Shown here piece after piece: positions 15,466-24,326 of a stretch of 64,000 bases of DNA (position 1 is its first letter; every line of letters starts with the position of its first letter). The translations under genes and the position numbers were made by a program. The notes under the pieces are model-generated. The model was not told the origin of the DNA. It was given only the letters and a program-made list of their open reading frames with translations, and did no database searches. This DNA comes from Streptomyces sp. NA02950 (GTDB lineage Bacteria; Actinomycetota; Actinomycetes; Streptomycetales; Streptomycetaceae): positions 4,585,001 to 4,649,000 of the forward strand of contig NZ_CP054916.1 of assembly GCF_013364155.1 (NCBI RefSeq), read 5' to 3'.

Positions 15466-16928
15466 ACAAGCCCCTGCGCCGTATCGCGATCTTCTGTGGA
15501 CTGCTGGTCTTCGCCCTGCTGCTGCGGGACAACTGGATCCAGTACGTCCAGGCCGACGACCTCAAGGAAAACAAGCACAACCGCCGGGTGCTGATCGCCC
15601 GTTACGGCCAGCCTCGCGGCAACATCATCGTGGACGGCCGGCCGATCACCGGGTCGGTGGAGACCAACGGCACCGACTTCAAGTACAAGCGCACGTACAA
15701 GAACGGCAAGATGTGGGCGCCGGTCACCGGCTACGCCTCCCAGGTCTTCGACGCCAACCAGCTCGAGAAGCTCGAGGACGGCATCCTCACCGGCAACGAC
15801 GACCGCCTGTTCTTCAACCGGACGATCGACATGATCACCGGCAAGGAGCAGAAGGGCGGCGACGTGATCACCACCCTGAACCGCAAGGCCCAGGAAGCCG
15901 CGTACAACGGTCTGGGCAACAAGAAGGGCGCCGTCGCCGCGCTCGACCCGCGCACCGGCAAGATCCTCGCCCTGGCCAGCACCCCGAGCTACGACCCCTC
16001 GACGGTCGCGGGCGGCTCCAAGAAGGACGAGAAGGCCTGGACCGCCCTCCAGCCGAAGAACAACACCGACGACCCGATGCTCAACCGGGCGCTGCGGCAG
16101 ACCTACCCGCCCGGCTCCACCTTCAAGGTCGTCACCGCCGCCGCGGCGCTGGAGAACGAGAAGTACACGGACATCGACGAGCCGACCGAGTCTCCGCTGC
16201 CCTGGCGGCTGCCGCTCTCCTCCAAGAACCTGGAGAACGAGGGCAGCATCCCCTGCAAGAACGCCACCCTCCGGCAGGCCCTGCGCTACTCCTGCAACAC
16301 GGTCTTCGGCAAGCTGGGTGACGACCTCGGCAAGGACAAGATGCTGGAGCAGGCCGAGAAGTTCGGCTTCGGCAAGGAGGTCCTGACGCCGGTCCGCACC
16401 AACGCCAGCGTCTACCCCGAGGACATGGACCGGCCGTCCAACGCGATGTCCGCCATCGGCCAGTACGACACCCGTGCCACTCCGCTCCAGATGGCCATGG
16501 TCGCGTCCGCGATCGCCAATGACGGCACGCTCATGAAGCCGTACATGGTCGACTCGCTGCGCGCCCCCGACCTCAGCATCATCGAGCGCAACGACCCGGA
16601 GAAGATGGGCCGGGCGGTCTCCCCGGAGAACGCCCGCAAGCTCCAGGACATGATGCAGACCGTAGTGAAGGAGGGCACCGGCACCAACGCCCAGATCCCG
16701 GGCGTCGAGGTCGGCGGCAAGACCGGCACCGCCCAGCACGGCGTCGCCAACAGCAAGAACCCCTACGCGTGGTTCATCTCCTACGCCAAGGGCAAGGACG
16801 GGTCCCCGGTCGCGGTCGCGGTCGTCATCGAGGGTTCCGACACCGTCCGTGACGACATCGCGGGCGGGCGGCTGGCCGCACCGATCGCGAAGGACGTGAT
16901 GAAGGCGGTACTGGACAGCGAGAAGTGA
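15462..16928 (+). CDS. pbpA: Class B penicillin-binding protein (PbpA)
   Basis: A 488-residue transpeptidase. A single N-terminal helix (~7-22) anchors it, residues ~35-145 form the dimerisation/linker domain, and the transpeptidase domain follows. The active-site motifs are complete: S219-T-F-K222, S277-C-N279 and K420-T-G422. It cross-links peptidoglycan as partner of the SEDS protein encoded immediately upstream; their frames overlap by 4 nt. In actinobacteria PbpA is a target of the neighbouring Ser/Thr kinase and phosphatase (established for mycobacteria; inferred here). Confidence 0.93.
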   Translation: MNKPLRRIAIFCGLLVFALLLRDNWIQYVQADDLKENKHNRRVLIARYGQPRGNIIVDGRPITGSVETNGTDFKYKRTYKNGKMWAPVTGYASQVFDANQLEKLEDGILTGNDDRLFFNRTIDMITGKEQKGGDVITTLNRKAQEAAYNGLGNKKGAVAALDPRTGKILALASTPSYDPSTVAGGSKKDEKAWTALQPKNNTDDPMLNRALRQTYPPGSTFKVVTAAAALENEKYTDIDEPTESPLPWRLPLSSKNLENEGSIPCKNATLRQALRYSCNTVFGKLGDDLGKDKMLEQAEKFGFGKEVLTPVRTNASVYPEDMDRPSNAMSAIGQYDTRATPLQMAMVASAIANDGTLMKPYMVDSLRAPDLSIIERNDPEKMGRAVSPENARKLQDMMQTVVKEGTGTNAQIPGVEVGGKTGTAQHGVANSKNPYAWFISYAKGKDGSPVAVAVVIEGSDTVRDDIAGGRLAAPIAKDVMKAVLDSEK

Positions 16929-17094
16929 CGCCGGTCACGCCCTGATACCAATCCCGCACGTCGCCGTACCGGTCCGGTATCAAGTAGCGGCTGTGGCCGG
17001 GTCGCGTCGGACGTGCCGGGTACGGTATGCGCGAGCAGCACTTGACCGGCCCCACAGGTGCGGTCGGGAATGACGGAAGAGGGCTGGAGTAGCT

Positions 17095-19134
17095 ATGGAA
17101 GAGCCGCGTCGCCTCGGCGGCCGGTATGAGCTGGGCTCAGTGCTCGGCCGCGGTGGCATGGCGGAGGTCTACCTCGCCCATGACACCCGCCTCGGCCGCA
17201 CTGTCGCTGTGAAGACACTCCGGGTGGACCTCGCCCGCGACCCGTCCTTCCAGGCCCGGTTCCGCCGAGAGGCCCAGTCGGCCGCCTCGCTCAACCATCC
17301 GGCGATCGTCGCGGTTTACGACACCGGCGAGGACTACGTCGACGGTGTCTCGATCCCGTACATCGTGATGGAGTACGTGGACGGCTCCACGCTGCGTGAG
17401 CTGCTGCACTCGGGCAGAAAGCTGCTCCCCGAGCGCTCCATGGAGATGACCGTCGGCATCCTCCAGGCCCTGGAGTACTCGCACCGCAACAACATCGTCC
17501 ACCGCGACATCAAGCCCGCGAACGTCATGCTGACGCGCACCGGCCAGGTCAAGGTCATGGACTTCGGCATCGCCCGCGCCATGGGCGACGCCGGTATGAC
17601 CATGACGCAGACGGCCGCCGTGATCGGCACCGCCCAGTACCTCTCCCCCGAGCAGGCCAAGGGCGAGACCGTCGACGCGCGCAGTGACCTCTACTCCACC
17701 GGATGTCTGCTCTACGAGCTGCTGACCGTGCGCCCGCCCTTCGTCGGCGACTCCCCGGTGGCCGTGGCCTACCAGCACGTACGGGAAGAGCCGCAGCCGC
17801 CGAGCGCGTACGACTCCGAGATCACCCCGGAGATGGACGCCATCGTCCTGCGGGCACTGGTCAAGGATCCGGACTACCGCTATCAGTCGGCCGACGAGAT
17901 GCGCGCCGACATCGAGGCCGCGCTGGAGGGCCAGCCGGTCGCCGCCACCGCGGCACTCGGCGCGGTCGGCTACGGCGCCGGCGACCAGCCCACGACCATG
18001 CTGCGCCCGCAGGACTCCGGGGCGCAGACCTCGATGCTGCCCCCGATGCGCGACGACGACGGCGGCATGGGCTACGACGAGCGGCCCGACCAGGGCCGCG
18101 GCCGCGGCGGGCCGCCGGAGAAGAAGAGCAATCTCTCGACGATCCTGCTGGTGCTCGCCGGGATACTGGTCCTGGTCGGCGCGATCTTCATCGGGAAGTC
18201 ACTGTTCAGCGGCGGCAAGAACGACGATATGGTCCCGGTCCCGCCCTTGACGGGCAAGACCTACGCCGCCGCCGAGAGGCAGGGGAAGAACGGCGACTTC
18301 AAGGTCGAGAAGGTCGGCTCGAAATTCTGCGACCAGCCCAAGAACACGGTCTGTTTGCAGAACCCGGCCAGCGGCGGCGAGGTCAAGCGGTTCGGCACGG
18401 TTGAGCTGACCATGTCCAAGGGCACCAAGCCCGCGGCCAAGGTCGAGGTTCCCGATGTTGTCGGCAGCCAGATCGCGTCCGCGACGCAGCAGCTGGACGA
18501 CAAGGGCCTCGACGTCAAGCAGGTGCCGAAGGAGTCCCCCCAGCCCGCCGGTACGGTGCTCGGCCAGGACCCGACGGGCGGTACGAAGGTCGCCAAGAAC
18601 ACCACGGTCACGCTGACCGTGGCCGCGGCCGAGTCCAAGATCGTCGTCCCGGACGTGACCACGAAGAAGCTCGAGGACGCCAAGGCGGCGCTCCAGAAGA
18701 AGGGCCTCGAGGTCACCGTCACGGAAGCCGAGAACGGCGATGTCGAGGCGGGTACGGTCACCGACCAGACGCCGAAGGGCGGCCAGGAGGTCGTCCCCGG
18801 CTCGAGCGTCACCCTGACCGTGGCCAAGGCTCCCGCGCAGCCGGAGAACGTCCAGGTGCCCAACCTGGCCGGTCAGACCCTCAAGGACGCCAAGAAGGCC
18901 CTGAAGGATCTGGGGCTGAACGTGGGCAACATCACCGGCCCGCAGGACGACAAGGCGAACGTGGTGACCAGCCAGCCGGGCGCGGGCTCCCAGGTGCCCA
19001 AGGGCCAGTCCGTGAACCTCCTCACCGTCGCCGGCCAGGGCAACAACGGCGGCGGTATCGGAGGCGGCGACGGCGGCGGCGGTGACGACGGCGGGATCTT
19101 CGGCGGCCCGAGCGGCGCCGCCACCACCGGTTAG
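17095..19134 (+). CDS. pknB: Ser/Thr protein kinase PknB with four PASTA domains
   Basis: A 679-residue transmembrane kinase. The kinase domain (~11-275) is intact: glycine loop GRGGMAEVYLA, K40, catalytic HRDIKPAN with D138, and DFG with D156. The activation loop includes a TMTQTAAVIGT stretch (Thr autophosphorylation sites in PknB). A linker leads to one transmembrane helix (~348-369). Outside are four PASTA repeats that start near VPVPPLTGKTY, VEVPDVVGSQI, IVVPDVTTKKL and VQVPNLAGQTL. These bind muropeptides or lipid II in relatives. The protein ends in a Gly-rich tail. It controls growth and wall synthesis with the upstream FHA, phosphatase, RodA and PbpA genes. The 166-bp gap before it may hold its own promoter. 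Confidence 0.95.
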   Translation: MEEPRRLGGRYELGSVLGRGGMAEVYLAHDTRLGRTVAVKTLRVDLARDPSFQARFRREAQSAASLNHPAIVAVYDTGEDYVDGVSIPYIVMEYVDGSTLRELLHSGRKLLPERSMEMTVGILQALEYSHRNNIVHRDIKPANVMLTRTGQVKVMDFGIARAMGDAGMTMTQTAAVIGTAQYLSPEQAKGETVDARSDLYSTGCLLYELLTVRPPFVGDSPVAVAYQHVREEPQPPSAYDSEITPEMDAIVLRALVKDPDYRYQSADEMRADIEAALEGQPVAATAALGAVGYGAGDQPTTMLRPQDSGAQTSMLPPMRDDDGGMGYDERPDQGRGRGGPPEKKSNLSTILLVLAGILVLVGAIFIGKSLFSGGKNDDMVPVPPLTGKTYAAAERQGKNGDFKVEKVGSKFCDQPKNTVCLQNPASGGEVKRFGTVELTMSKGTKPAAKVEVPDVVGSQIASATQQLDDKGLDVKQVPKESPQPAGTVLGQDPTGGTKVAKNTTVTLTVAAAESKIVVPDVTTKKLEDAKAALQKKGLEVTVTEAENGDVEAGTVTDQTPKGGQEVVPGSSVTLTVAKAPAQPENVQVPNLAGQTLKDAKKALKDLGLNVGNITGPQDDKANVVTSQPGAGSQVPKGQSVNLLTVAGQGNNGGGIGGGDGGGGDDGGIFGGPSGAATTG

Positions 19135-19161
19135 TCCGCGCGGGCTCATCGACGCCCTGAT

Positions 19162-19214
19162 CCACGGGGAAGCCCCCGGTGCCCTCTCGGAGGGCACCGG
19201 GGGCTTCCCCGTGG
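19162..19214. terminator. Large bidirectional terminator between pknB and sortase genes
   Basis: An almost perfect inverted repeat of ~25 bp per arm (starts CCACGGGGAAGCCCCCGG, ends with its complement) with a loop of about 3 nt. It lies between convergent genes (pknB rightward, sortase leftward) and serves both. Confidence 0.9.
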
Positions 19215-19233
19215 TGCACCACCGGTCCGCGGG

Positions 19234-19974
19234 CTAGCGCAGCTCCTTGGGGGGCGTGCGGCGGACGTCGACCTTCTCCGTGCGCTCCAGTTCGCCCCAC
19301 ACGATGTAGCGGTGGCGCGAGGTGTAGACGGGCGTACAGGTCGAGAGCGTGATGTAGCGGCCCGGCTTCTTCCTGCCCGACTCCTTGGGGACCGCGTCGA
19401 GTACGTCCACGTTGTACTTCGAGGTCTCGGGGAGCGTCGCGTAGACCCGGTAGACGTACCAGCGGTCACGGGTCTCGAAGACGACCGCGTCGCCCTCGTG
19501 GACCTTGTCGATGTTGTGGAACTTGGCGCCGTGCCCGTCCCGGTGGGCGGCGAGGGTGAAGTTGCCCTTCTTGTCCCAGGGCATCCCGGACTTGACCGGG
19601 TCCGTGTAGTAGCCCGCGACACCGTCGTTGAGCGTCTCGGTGCGGGTGCCCTTCTTGACCAGCACTTCACCGTTGTGCATGGACGGTACGTGCAGGAAGC
19701 CGATGCCGTCCTTGGTGTCGAGGCCGCCCGGGCCCTGCTGTGCCCAGTGCCGTCGCACCCGGTCGCCCTGTTTCTTCGCCTCACGGTCGGCGAGCACATT
19801 GGTCCACCACAGCGAGTAGACGACGAAGAGGGCGAGGATCAGACCCGCGGTGATCAGCAGCTCGCCCAGCACGCCGATGGCCGCCGCTATCCGTCCGCGG
19901 CGGGGACGGGGGGCCGGCTGGGCTGGCGGGTCGGGGGCCCGGCCCCGCCGCTGGTCGTGGTCGGTCCGTGCCAC
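19234..19974 (-). CDS. Class E sortase (SrtE2-like)
   Basis: A 246-residue transpeptidase that attaches LAxTG-type surface proteins to the cell wall. One transmembrane helix (~35-55, LLITAGLILALFVVYSLWW) follows a short Arg-rich cytoplasmic tail; the sortase fold is extracellular. Catalytic residues are all visible: His in LAAHRDGHG, Cys in LSTCTP, and Arg in SRHRYIVWG. It begins with GTG. The gene order (pknB, two sortases) matches Streptomyces coelicolor, where the pknB-proximal one is called srtE2; that name is by synteny only. Next to it, 45 nt upstream, is a second sortase. Confidence 0.9.
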   Translation of the reverse strand: MARTDHDQRRGRAPDPPAQPAPRPRRGRIAAAIGVLGELLITAGLILALFVVYSLWWTNVLADREAKKQGDRVRRHWAQQGPGGLDTKDGIGFLHVPSMHNGEVLVKKGTRTETLNDGVAGYYTDPVKSGMPWDKKGNFTLAAHRDGHGAKFHNIDKVHEGDAVVFETRDRWYVYRVYATLPETSKYNVDVLDAVPKESGRKKPGRYITLSTCTPVYTSRHRYIVWGELERTEKVDVRRTPPKELR

Positions 19975-20019
19975 CGCGTCGTACCCCTTTTCTGGCTGTT
20001 CCCCGCTCGCCGCCCGCGC

Positions 20020-21516
20020 TCATTCCACCAGCGCGTTCGGCTTCCCTCTGCTGCGCGGGCGCTCGTCGACCATCTTGCCCCACACGATCATCCGGTAGGT
20101 GCTGGTGAACTCGGGGGTGCAGGTGGTCAGCGTGATGTAACGGCCCGGTTTGGTGAAGCCCGAACCGGCCGGCACCGGCCCGATGACACCCGTGTTGCCC
20201 GGGGACGTCTGCGGGAGGATGCCGTCCATCTCGTAGGTGTAGTAACGGCGTTGGGTCTCGATGATGATCTCGTCGCCGCGCTTGAGGTGGTTGATGTAGC
20301 GGAACGGCTCGCCATGGGTGTTCCGATGCCCGGCGAGCGCGAAGTTCCCCTTCTTGTCCCAGGGCATCGCGGTCTTCAGCTTGCCCTTGGCGTAGTGGCC
20401 GACCATGCCGCGGTCGAGGACCGTGTGCTTGTCGATCCCCTCGGCGATCGGAGCCTTCACGTCCAGCTTGGGGATGTAGATGATCGCGAACCCCTGGCCG
20501 GGGGAGAAGGCGCCCGGGTCGCGGTCGCCGTCACCGTTCTCGTCCCACTGCTTGCGGAGGTTGTTGGCGGCGCCGTTGGCCTGCTGATGGGCCCGGATGT
20601 TGGTCCACCACAGCTGATAGGTGACGAAGAGCAGCATCACCACGCCGAGCGTGATGAACAGCTCGCCGACGACGCGGCTCATGACAACGCCGGGGCTGTC
20701 CTTGCGGGCCCGCGCGGCACGCTTGGCCTCCATACGGGTGCGGGGCGCGGCGCCGGAGGGCGCGGTGGCGCCCGTGCCGCCACCGGCACCGCCGCGGCGG
20801 CCTCCGCGGCGGGCGGCCTCCTGGGCGGCCCTGCGGCGGGCGGCGCGGCCGCCGGGCGGCGTCGGCTCGGCGCGGGTGCCGGGTGCGGCCGTGGTGCCGG
20901 ACCCGACCTTCCGGAGCGGCATGGTCTGGTCACTGCCGGAGGGCTCGGCCCGGGGCGCCACGGTGCGCAGGGCCACGGTCTCGTCGTCGCTCCGGGGCGG
21001 CGCGGCGGGCTTGACCGACGGCGCGGGCGCGGTCACGGGGGGCAGGACGGCGATCTCGTCGGCCCTGCCGGGCTCTGAGGGGGCCGCTCGCGCCCTGCGG
21101 CGCCCCGTGGGTGGTCCTGGAGTCTCCCCCGCCTCACCGGGCTCTGTGGCGGCCGGTCGGCGGCGCCGACGGCCGGTCGGGGGCGGTACGGCGCCCGGCG
21201 GCGGCGTCCGCGTCGGATCGGGGGCGCCTTCCGGGGCGCTCTCCTCGGCGGGCGGGCGACGGTGGCGTCTGCGGGGCGCGGGATCCGGGGGCCGCCCGGG
21301 GACCGCGGCCGTGCCCAGGGTGTGGCCGGTGGCCCCGTCCGGGGCCGCTCCGGGCAGCGGGTCGTTCAGGGGGTCGTCCGGCCGCTCCACCGAGGCCGCG
21401 AACGCGTCGGAGCCCCCGTGGGCGTCGTACGGCCCCTGTGGCTCGTACGACGCGTACGGGGCGGCTTCCCGGGCGCCGTAGGCCGCGCCCTCGCGCTCGG
21501 GGCGCAGTGCGGTCAC
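20020..21516 (-). CDS. Class E sortase with long low-complexity N-terminus (SrtE1-like)
   Basis: A 498-residue protein. The first ~290 residues are Ala/Pro/Arg/Gly-rich and apparently disordered and cytoplasmic. They include repeated patterns such as [18 protein letters not shown] and PTGRRRARAAPSEPGRAD. One transmembrane helix (~305-325, GELFITLGVVMLLFVTYQLWW) precedes an ordinary class E sortase domain with His in LAGHRNTHG, Cys in LTTCTP and Arg in STYRMIVWG. GTG start at 21516 overlaps the stop of the amidotransferase gene (GTGA), so it is translationally coupled to it. In S. coelicolor srtE1 and srtE2 together serve chaplin anchoring and aerial growth; function here is inferred from that. 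Confidence 0.88.
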   Translation of the reverse strand: MTALRPEREGAAYGAREAAPYASYEPQGPYDAHGGSDAFAASVERPDDPLNDPLPGAAPDGATGHTLGTAAVPGRPPDPAPRRRHRRPPAEESAPEGAPDPTRTPPPGAVPPPTGRRRRRPAATEPGEAGETPGPPTGRRRARAAPSEPGRADEIAVLPPVTAPAPSVKPAAPPRSDDETVALRTVAPRAEPSGSDQTMPLRKVGSGTTAAPGTRAEPTPPGGRAARRRAAQEAARRGGRRGGAGGGTGATAPSGAAPRTRMEAKRAARARKDSPGVVMSRVVGELFITLGVVMLLFVTYQLWWTNIRAHQQANGAANNLRKQWDENGDGDRDPGAFSPGQGFAIIYIPKLDVKAPIAEGIDKHTVLDRGMVGHYAKGKLKTAMPWDKKGNFALAGHRNTHGEPFRYINHLKRGDEIIIETQRRYYTYEMDGILPQTSPGNTGVIGPVPAGSGFTKPGRYITLTTCTPEFTSTYRMIVWGKMVDERPRSRGKPNALVE

Positions 21517-22163
21517 TCGCCTGCCTTGCCGCCGACCGCCCCGACCACCGGGGCGAGCCCCGCGGACCGCTCCACCGCTCCGCTGTCGCCGCACTCCACC
21601 AGCCAGTTGGCGAGCATGCGGTGACCCCATTCGGTGAGGACCGACTCGGGGTGGAACTGCACGCCCTCGACGCGCAGTTCCCGGTGGCGCAGCCCCATGG
21701 CGATGCCCGTCTCGGTCCAGGCCGTGATCTCCAACTCGTCCGGGACGGTGCCCCGCTCGACGGCGAGCGAGTGGTAGCGGGTGGCGGTGAAGGGGGACGG
21801 CAGCCCCCGGAAGACGCCCGCTTCCTCATGGGTGACCAGCGAGGTCTTGCCGTGCAGCAACTCCGGGGCGCGGCCGACGACTCCGCCGTAGGCGACGGCC
21901 ATGGACTGCATCCCCAGGCAGACGCCGAACACCGGTACGCCGGTGGCGGCGCAGTGCCGCACCATGTCGACGCAGACCCCGGCCTCCTCGGGGGTGCCGG
22001 GTCCGGGGGAGAGCAGCACCCCGTCGAAGCCGTCCTGGGCGTGCGCGAGGGCGACCTCGTCGTTGCGCACCACCTCGCACTCGGCGCCGAGCTGGTAGAG
22101 GTACTGGACCAGGTTGAAGACGAAGCTGTCGTAGTTGTCGACGACCAGGACGCGCGCGCTCAT
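21513..22163 (-). CDS. pabA: Glutamine amidotransferase PabA/TrpG type
   Basis: A 216-residue class I glutaminase subunit that supplies ammonia for 4-amino-4-deoxychorismate (folate) or anthranilate synthesis. Motifs: VVDNYDSFVFNL at the start, oxyanion loop SPGPGTPEE, nucleophile Cys in VFGVCLGMQ, and the His-Glu pair in GVQFHPESVL. It overlaps the genes on both sides by 4 nt, which ties a primary-metabolism enzyme to a sortase and a small membrane protein. No chorismate-binding partner gene is nearby. PabA and TrpG cannot be separated reliably by sequence; PabA is the usual name at this locus. Confidence 0.88.
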   Translation of the reverse strand: MSARVLVVDNYDSFVFNLVQYLYQLGAECEVVRNDEVALAHAQDGFDGVLLSPGPGTPEEAGVCVDMVRHCAATGVPVFGVCLGMQSMAVAYGGVVGRAPELLHGKTSLVTHEEAGVFRGLPSPFTATRYHSLAVERGTVPDELEITAWTETGIAMGLRHRELRVEGVQFHPESVLTEWGHRMLANWLVECGDSGAVERSAGLAPVVGAVGGKAGE

Positions 22164-22336
22164 CGCGGACCCGCCATTCCCTCGTCGACCGTCACGTCGT
22201 TGAACGGCAGCAGCGGCTCCGCCCACGGGAAGACGTACTGGAAGAGCACGAAGACGATCGCCAGCACCAGCACGAGCGAAATGACCGCCCGCACCCATGC
22301 GTTCCCCGGCAGATGCCGCCAGATCCAGCCGTACAT
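22160..22336 (-). CDS. Small membrane protein, unknown function
   Basis: A 58-residue protein with one transmembrane helix (AVISLVLVLAIVFVLFQYVF) after a short WRHLPG-containing N-terminus, then an acidic tail (FNDVTVDEGM). ATG at 22336. The stop overlaps the start of pabA. A small protein of this layout sits at the same place in other Streptomyces (from memory of the locus). It could accompany the sortases; no function is known to me. Confidence 0.7.
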   Translation of the reverse strand: MYGWIWRHLPGNAWVRAVISLVLVLAIVFVLFQYVFPWAEPLLPFNDVTVDEGMAGPR

Positions 22337-22420
22337 GCCGTCCCTACTCACCGATGACGAAGTCGATTGCAGCACCGGAGTGCATGACCAGAGTAAAGGG
22401 CCGGGGGCGGCCCAGGAGGG

Positions 22421-23101
22421 TCAGCCGGACAAAGCACTGGGCTTGCCTTCGGTGACCGGGCGGGTCGCGTCGAGGTGCGCCCAGGCGATCAGCCGGTGAC
22501 TGTGCCCCCACTCCGGGTCGCAGGTCGTCAGCGTCAGATAGCGGCCGGGGCGGTGGAATCCGGACGCCCGCGGCACCGGGTCGATCACCCCGGTGTCACT
22601 GGGGCGGGTGCGGTAGGGGCGCCGGTCGATGCGGTATGTGAACCAGGTGGTGCCGTCGGTCAGCACCACCGCGTCACCGGGGCGCAGCGCGGGGAAGTCC
22701 TTGAAGGGATCGCCGTAGGTACGGCGGTGCCCGGCGACGGCGAAGTTCCCGGTGGCGCCGAGGCGGGCGGTGCGGGAGTAGTGGCCGACCCCCCTCTTGA
22801 GGGTGGCGGCTTCGGTGCCCTGGAGGACGGGTTTGGCCCAGCCGGTGCCGAAGCGCGGGATGTACATGACCGCGAAGGAGGCGCCCGGCTCGTAACGGGG
22901 TGGTGCGGCCGGGGCGCGGGCGCGCCCGGTGGTGACGGAGCCGGTGGACCACCGGTCCTGGAGATGGCCGATCTCGTCGTCCATGGCGCGGTCGGCGCGG
23001 ACGGAGGTCCAGTAGAGGAGGTAGACCACCACGAGAATGATCAAGGTGCCGACGGTGACGCAGACTTCACTGAGCGTTCTGATGATCACCCGCGTGGTCA
23101 C
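22421..23101 (-). CDS. Third class E sortase
   Basis: A 226-residue sortase with an N-terminal transmembrane helix (~9-30, VCVTVGTLIILVVVYLLYWT). The catalytic set is complete: His in VAGHRRTYGDPF, Cys in LTTCDPEWG, and Arg in HSHRLIAWA. It differs from the two other sortases in having Asp instead of Thr after the catalytic Cys (TTCDP versus TTCTP), so its substrate preference may differ. GTG start; it ends 84 nt before the small membrane gene. The upstream DUF881 gene is 14 nt away, suggesting one transcript. Confidence 0.88.
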   Translation of the reverse strand: MTTRVIIRTLSEVCVTVGTLIILVVVYLLYWTSVRADRAMDDEIGHLQDRWSTGSVTTGRARAPAAPPRYEPGASFAVMYIPRFGTGWAKPVLQGTEAATLKRGVGHYSRTARLGATGNFAVAGHRRTYGDPFKDFPALRPGDAVVLTDGTTWFTYRIDRRPYRTRPSDTGVIDPVPRASGFHRPGRYLTLTTCDPEWGHSHRLIAWAHLDATRPVTEGKPSALSG

Positions 23102-23115
23102 CGGCCCCCCAAGCG

Positions 23116-23886
23116 CTACCCGATGGGCTGTGCCTGATGCAGGTCCACTGTGCCGGAGTAGCCGGGAAGGGTCACCGTGCCGTGCTGGTCGACTTTCCAG
23201 CCGAGGCCGTAGGCGTCGACGTAGCTGCGGTAGTTCTGGATGGCGGGGGACGCGGCGAGCGCGGTGCGCAGTGTGCCCCGGTCACCGACGGCGGTGATCT
23301 TGTAGGGCGGTGAGTAGACGCGGCCCTGGAGGATCAGGGTGTTGCCGACGCAGCGCACCGCGCTGGTGGCGATCAGCCGCTGGTCCATGACCATGATCCC
23401 TTTGGCTCCGCCCTGCCACAGCGCGTTGACCACGGCCTGGAGGTCCTGCTGGTGGATCACGAGGTCGTTGGGCTGGGGCTCGGGAACGCCGGGGATCTGG
23501 GCGGTGGCGTTGGGCGGGGCGTCGGTGAGGGTGACGGTGAGCCCGGGGCCGGTGAGCTTCTTGGTGCCCGCGGCCTCCTCCAGCTCCGCCAGCTTCCGGC
23601 GCTCGGCGCGGGTGCTGCCGTCGTCACGGCGGGCGAGGGCGTCGACCTCGGAGCGCGTCCGGGCCGCACTGTCGTCAAGCGCGTGGTTCTTGCGGCTGCG
23701 CTCCTGGATCAGGTCGGACAGCCGCAGCATCGATTCATCACTGCGGATGTTGGTGCCCTGGGCAGTGTTGAAGCTGGTCCAGAAGATGAGCCCGGCCAGC
23801 GCGAAGACCGAGAGGGTCAGCAGCCGGACGGGACGGAAGGCGGGTCGGCGGAAGCCCGGGGTGGGAGAGTCAGCGGAATTGCTCAA
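23116..23886 (-). CDS. DUF881 family membrane protein
   Basis: A 256-residue protein. A transmembrane helix (~20-38, VRLLTLSVFALAGLIFWTS) is followed by a coiled coil (~50-105) and a DUF881 domain (~110-250; LTGPGLTVTLTDAP, NDLVIHQQDLQAVVNALWQG, GAKGIMVMDQRLI, YSPPYKITAVGD). DUF881 proteins sit near division genes in Gram-positive bacteria; their role is unclear. It is divergent from crgA, the usual arrangement. The likely start is TTG 23886, with AAGGAG about 9 nt upstream on the minus strand. Confidence 0.85.
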   Translation of the reverse strand: MSNSADSPTPGFRRPAFRPVRLLTLSVFALAGLIFWTSFNTAQGTNIRSDESMLRLSDLIQERSRKNHALDDSAARTRSEVDALARRDDGSTRAERRKLAELEEAAGTKKLTGPGLTVTLTDAPPNATAQIPGVPEPQPNDLVIHQQDLQAVVNALWQGGAKGIMVMDQRLIATSAVRCVGNTLILQGRVYSPPYKITAVGDRGTLRTALAASPAIQNYRSYVDAYGLGWKVDQHGTVTLPGYSGTVDLHQAQPIG

Positions 23887-24031
23887 CGTACCCTTACTCC
23901 TTACGACGCCGCGGAAGGACTACGCTAACTGACGTGTGGGGGAGGGAAGTGGTCCCCGTCGCTGTCCCGCCCCGGCGCCGTCCGTTCACAACCCCGCGCG
24001 GTCACGCAGCGCATCGACAGGAGAGTTCCTC

Positions 24032-24289
24032 GTGCCGAAGTCACGGATCCGCAAGAAGGACGATTTCACCCCGCCTCCGGCGAAGCAGGCCGCCAACATC
24101 AACCTGAACAGCGGCCGCCGCTGGGTGGCGCCGCTGATGCTGGCGATGTTCCTGATCGGCCTGGTGTGGATCGTCGTCTTCTACGTGACCACGGGGGACA
24201 TGCCGATCGAGGCGCTGGGCAACTGGAACATCGTCGTCGGCTTCGGCTTCATCGCCGCGGGGTTCGTCGTCTCCACCCAGTGGAAGTAG
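24032..24289 (+). CDS. crgA: Cell division protein CrgA
   Basis: An 85-residue protein: basic N-terminus ([11 protein letters not shown]), then two transmembrane helices (~32-53 and ~64-83) joined by a short external loop. This is the full CrgA plan. CrgA co-ordinates growth and septation in Streptomyces and recruits division and wall proteins in mycobacteria. GTG start with GACAGGAGAG upstream. The gene faces away from the DUF881/sortase group and is followed by a DnaA-box cluster. Confidence 0.92.
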   Translation: MPKSRIRKKDDFTPPPAKQAANINLNSGRRWVAPLMLAMFLIGLVWIVVFYVTTGDMPIEALGNWNIVVGFGFIAAGFVVSTQWK

Positions 24290-24326
24290 GTCCCTCCGCG
24301 GCCCTCCGCCGACGCCGTCCGAATCT

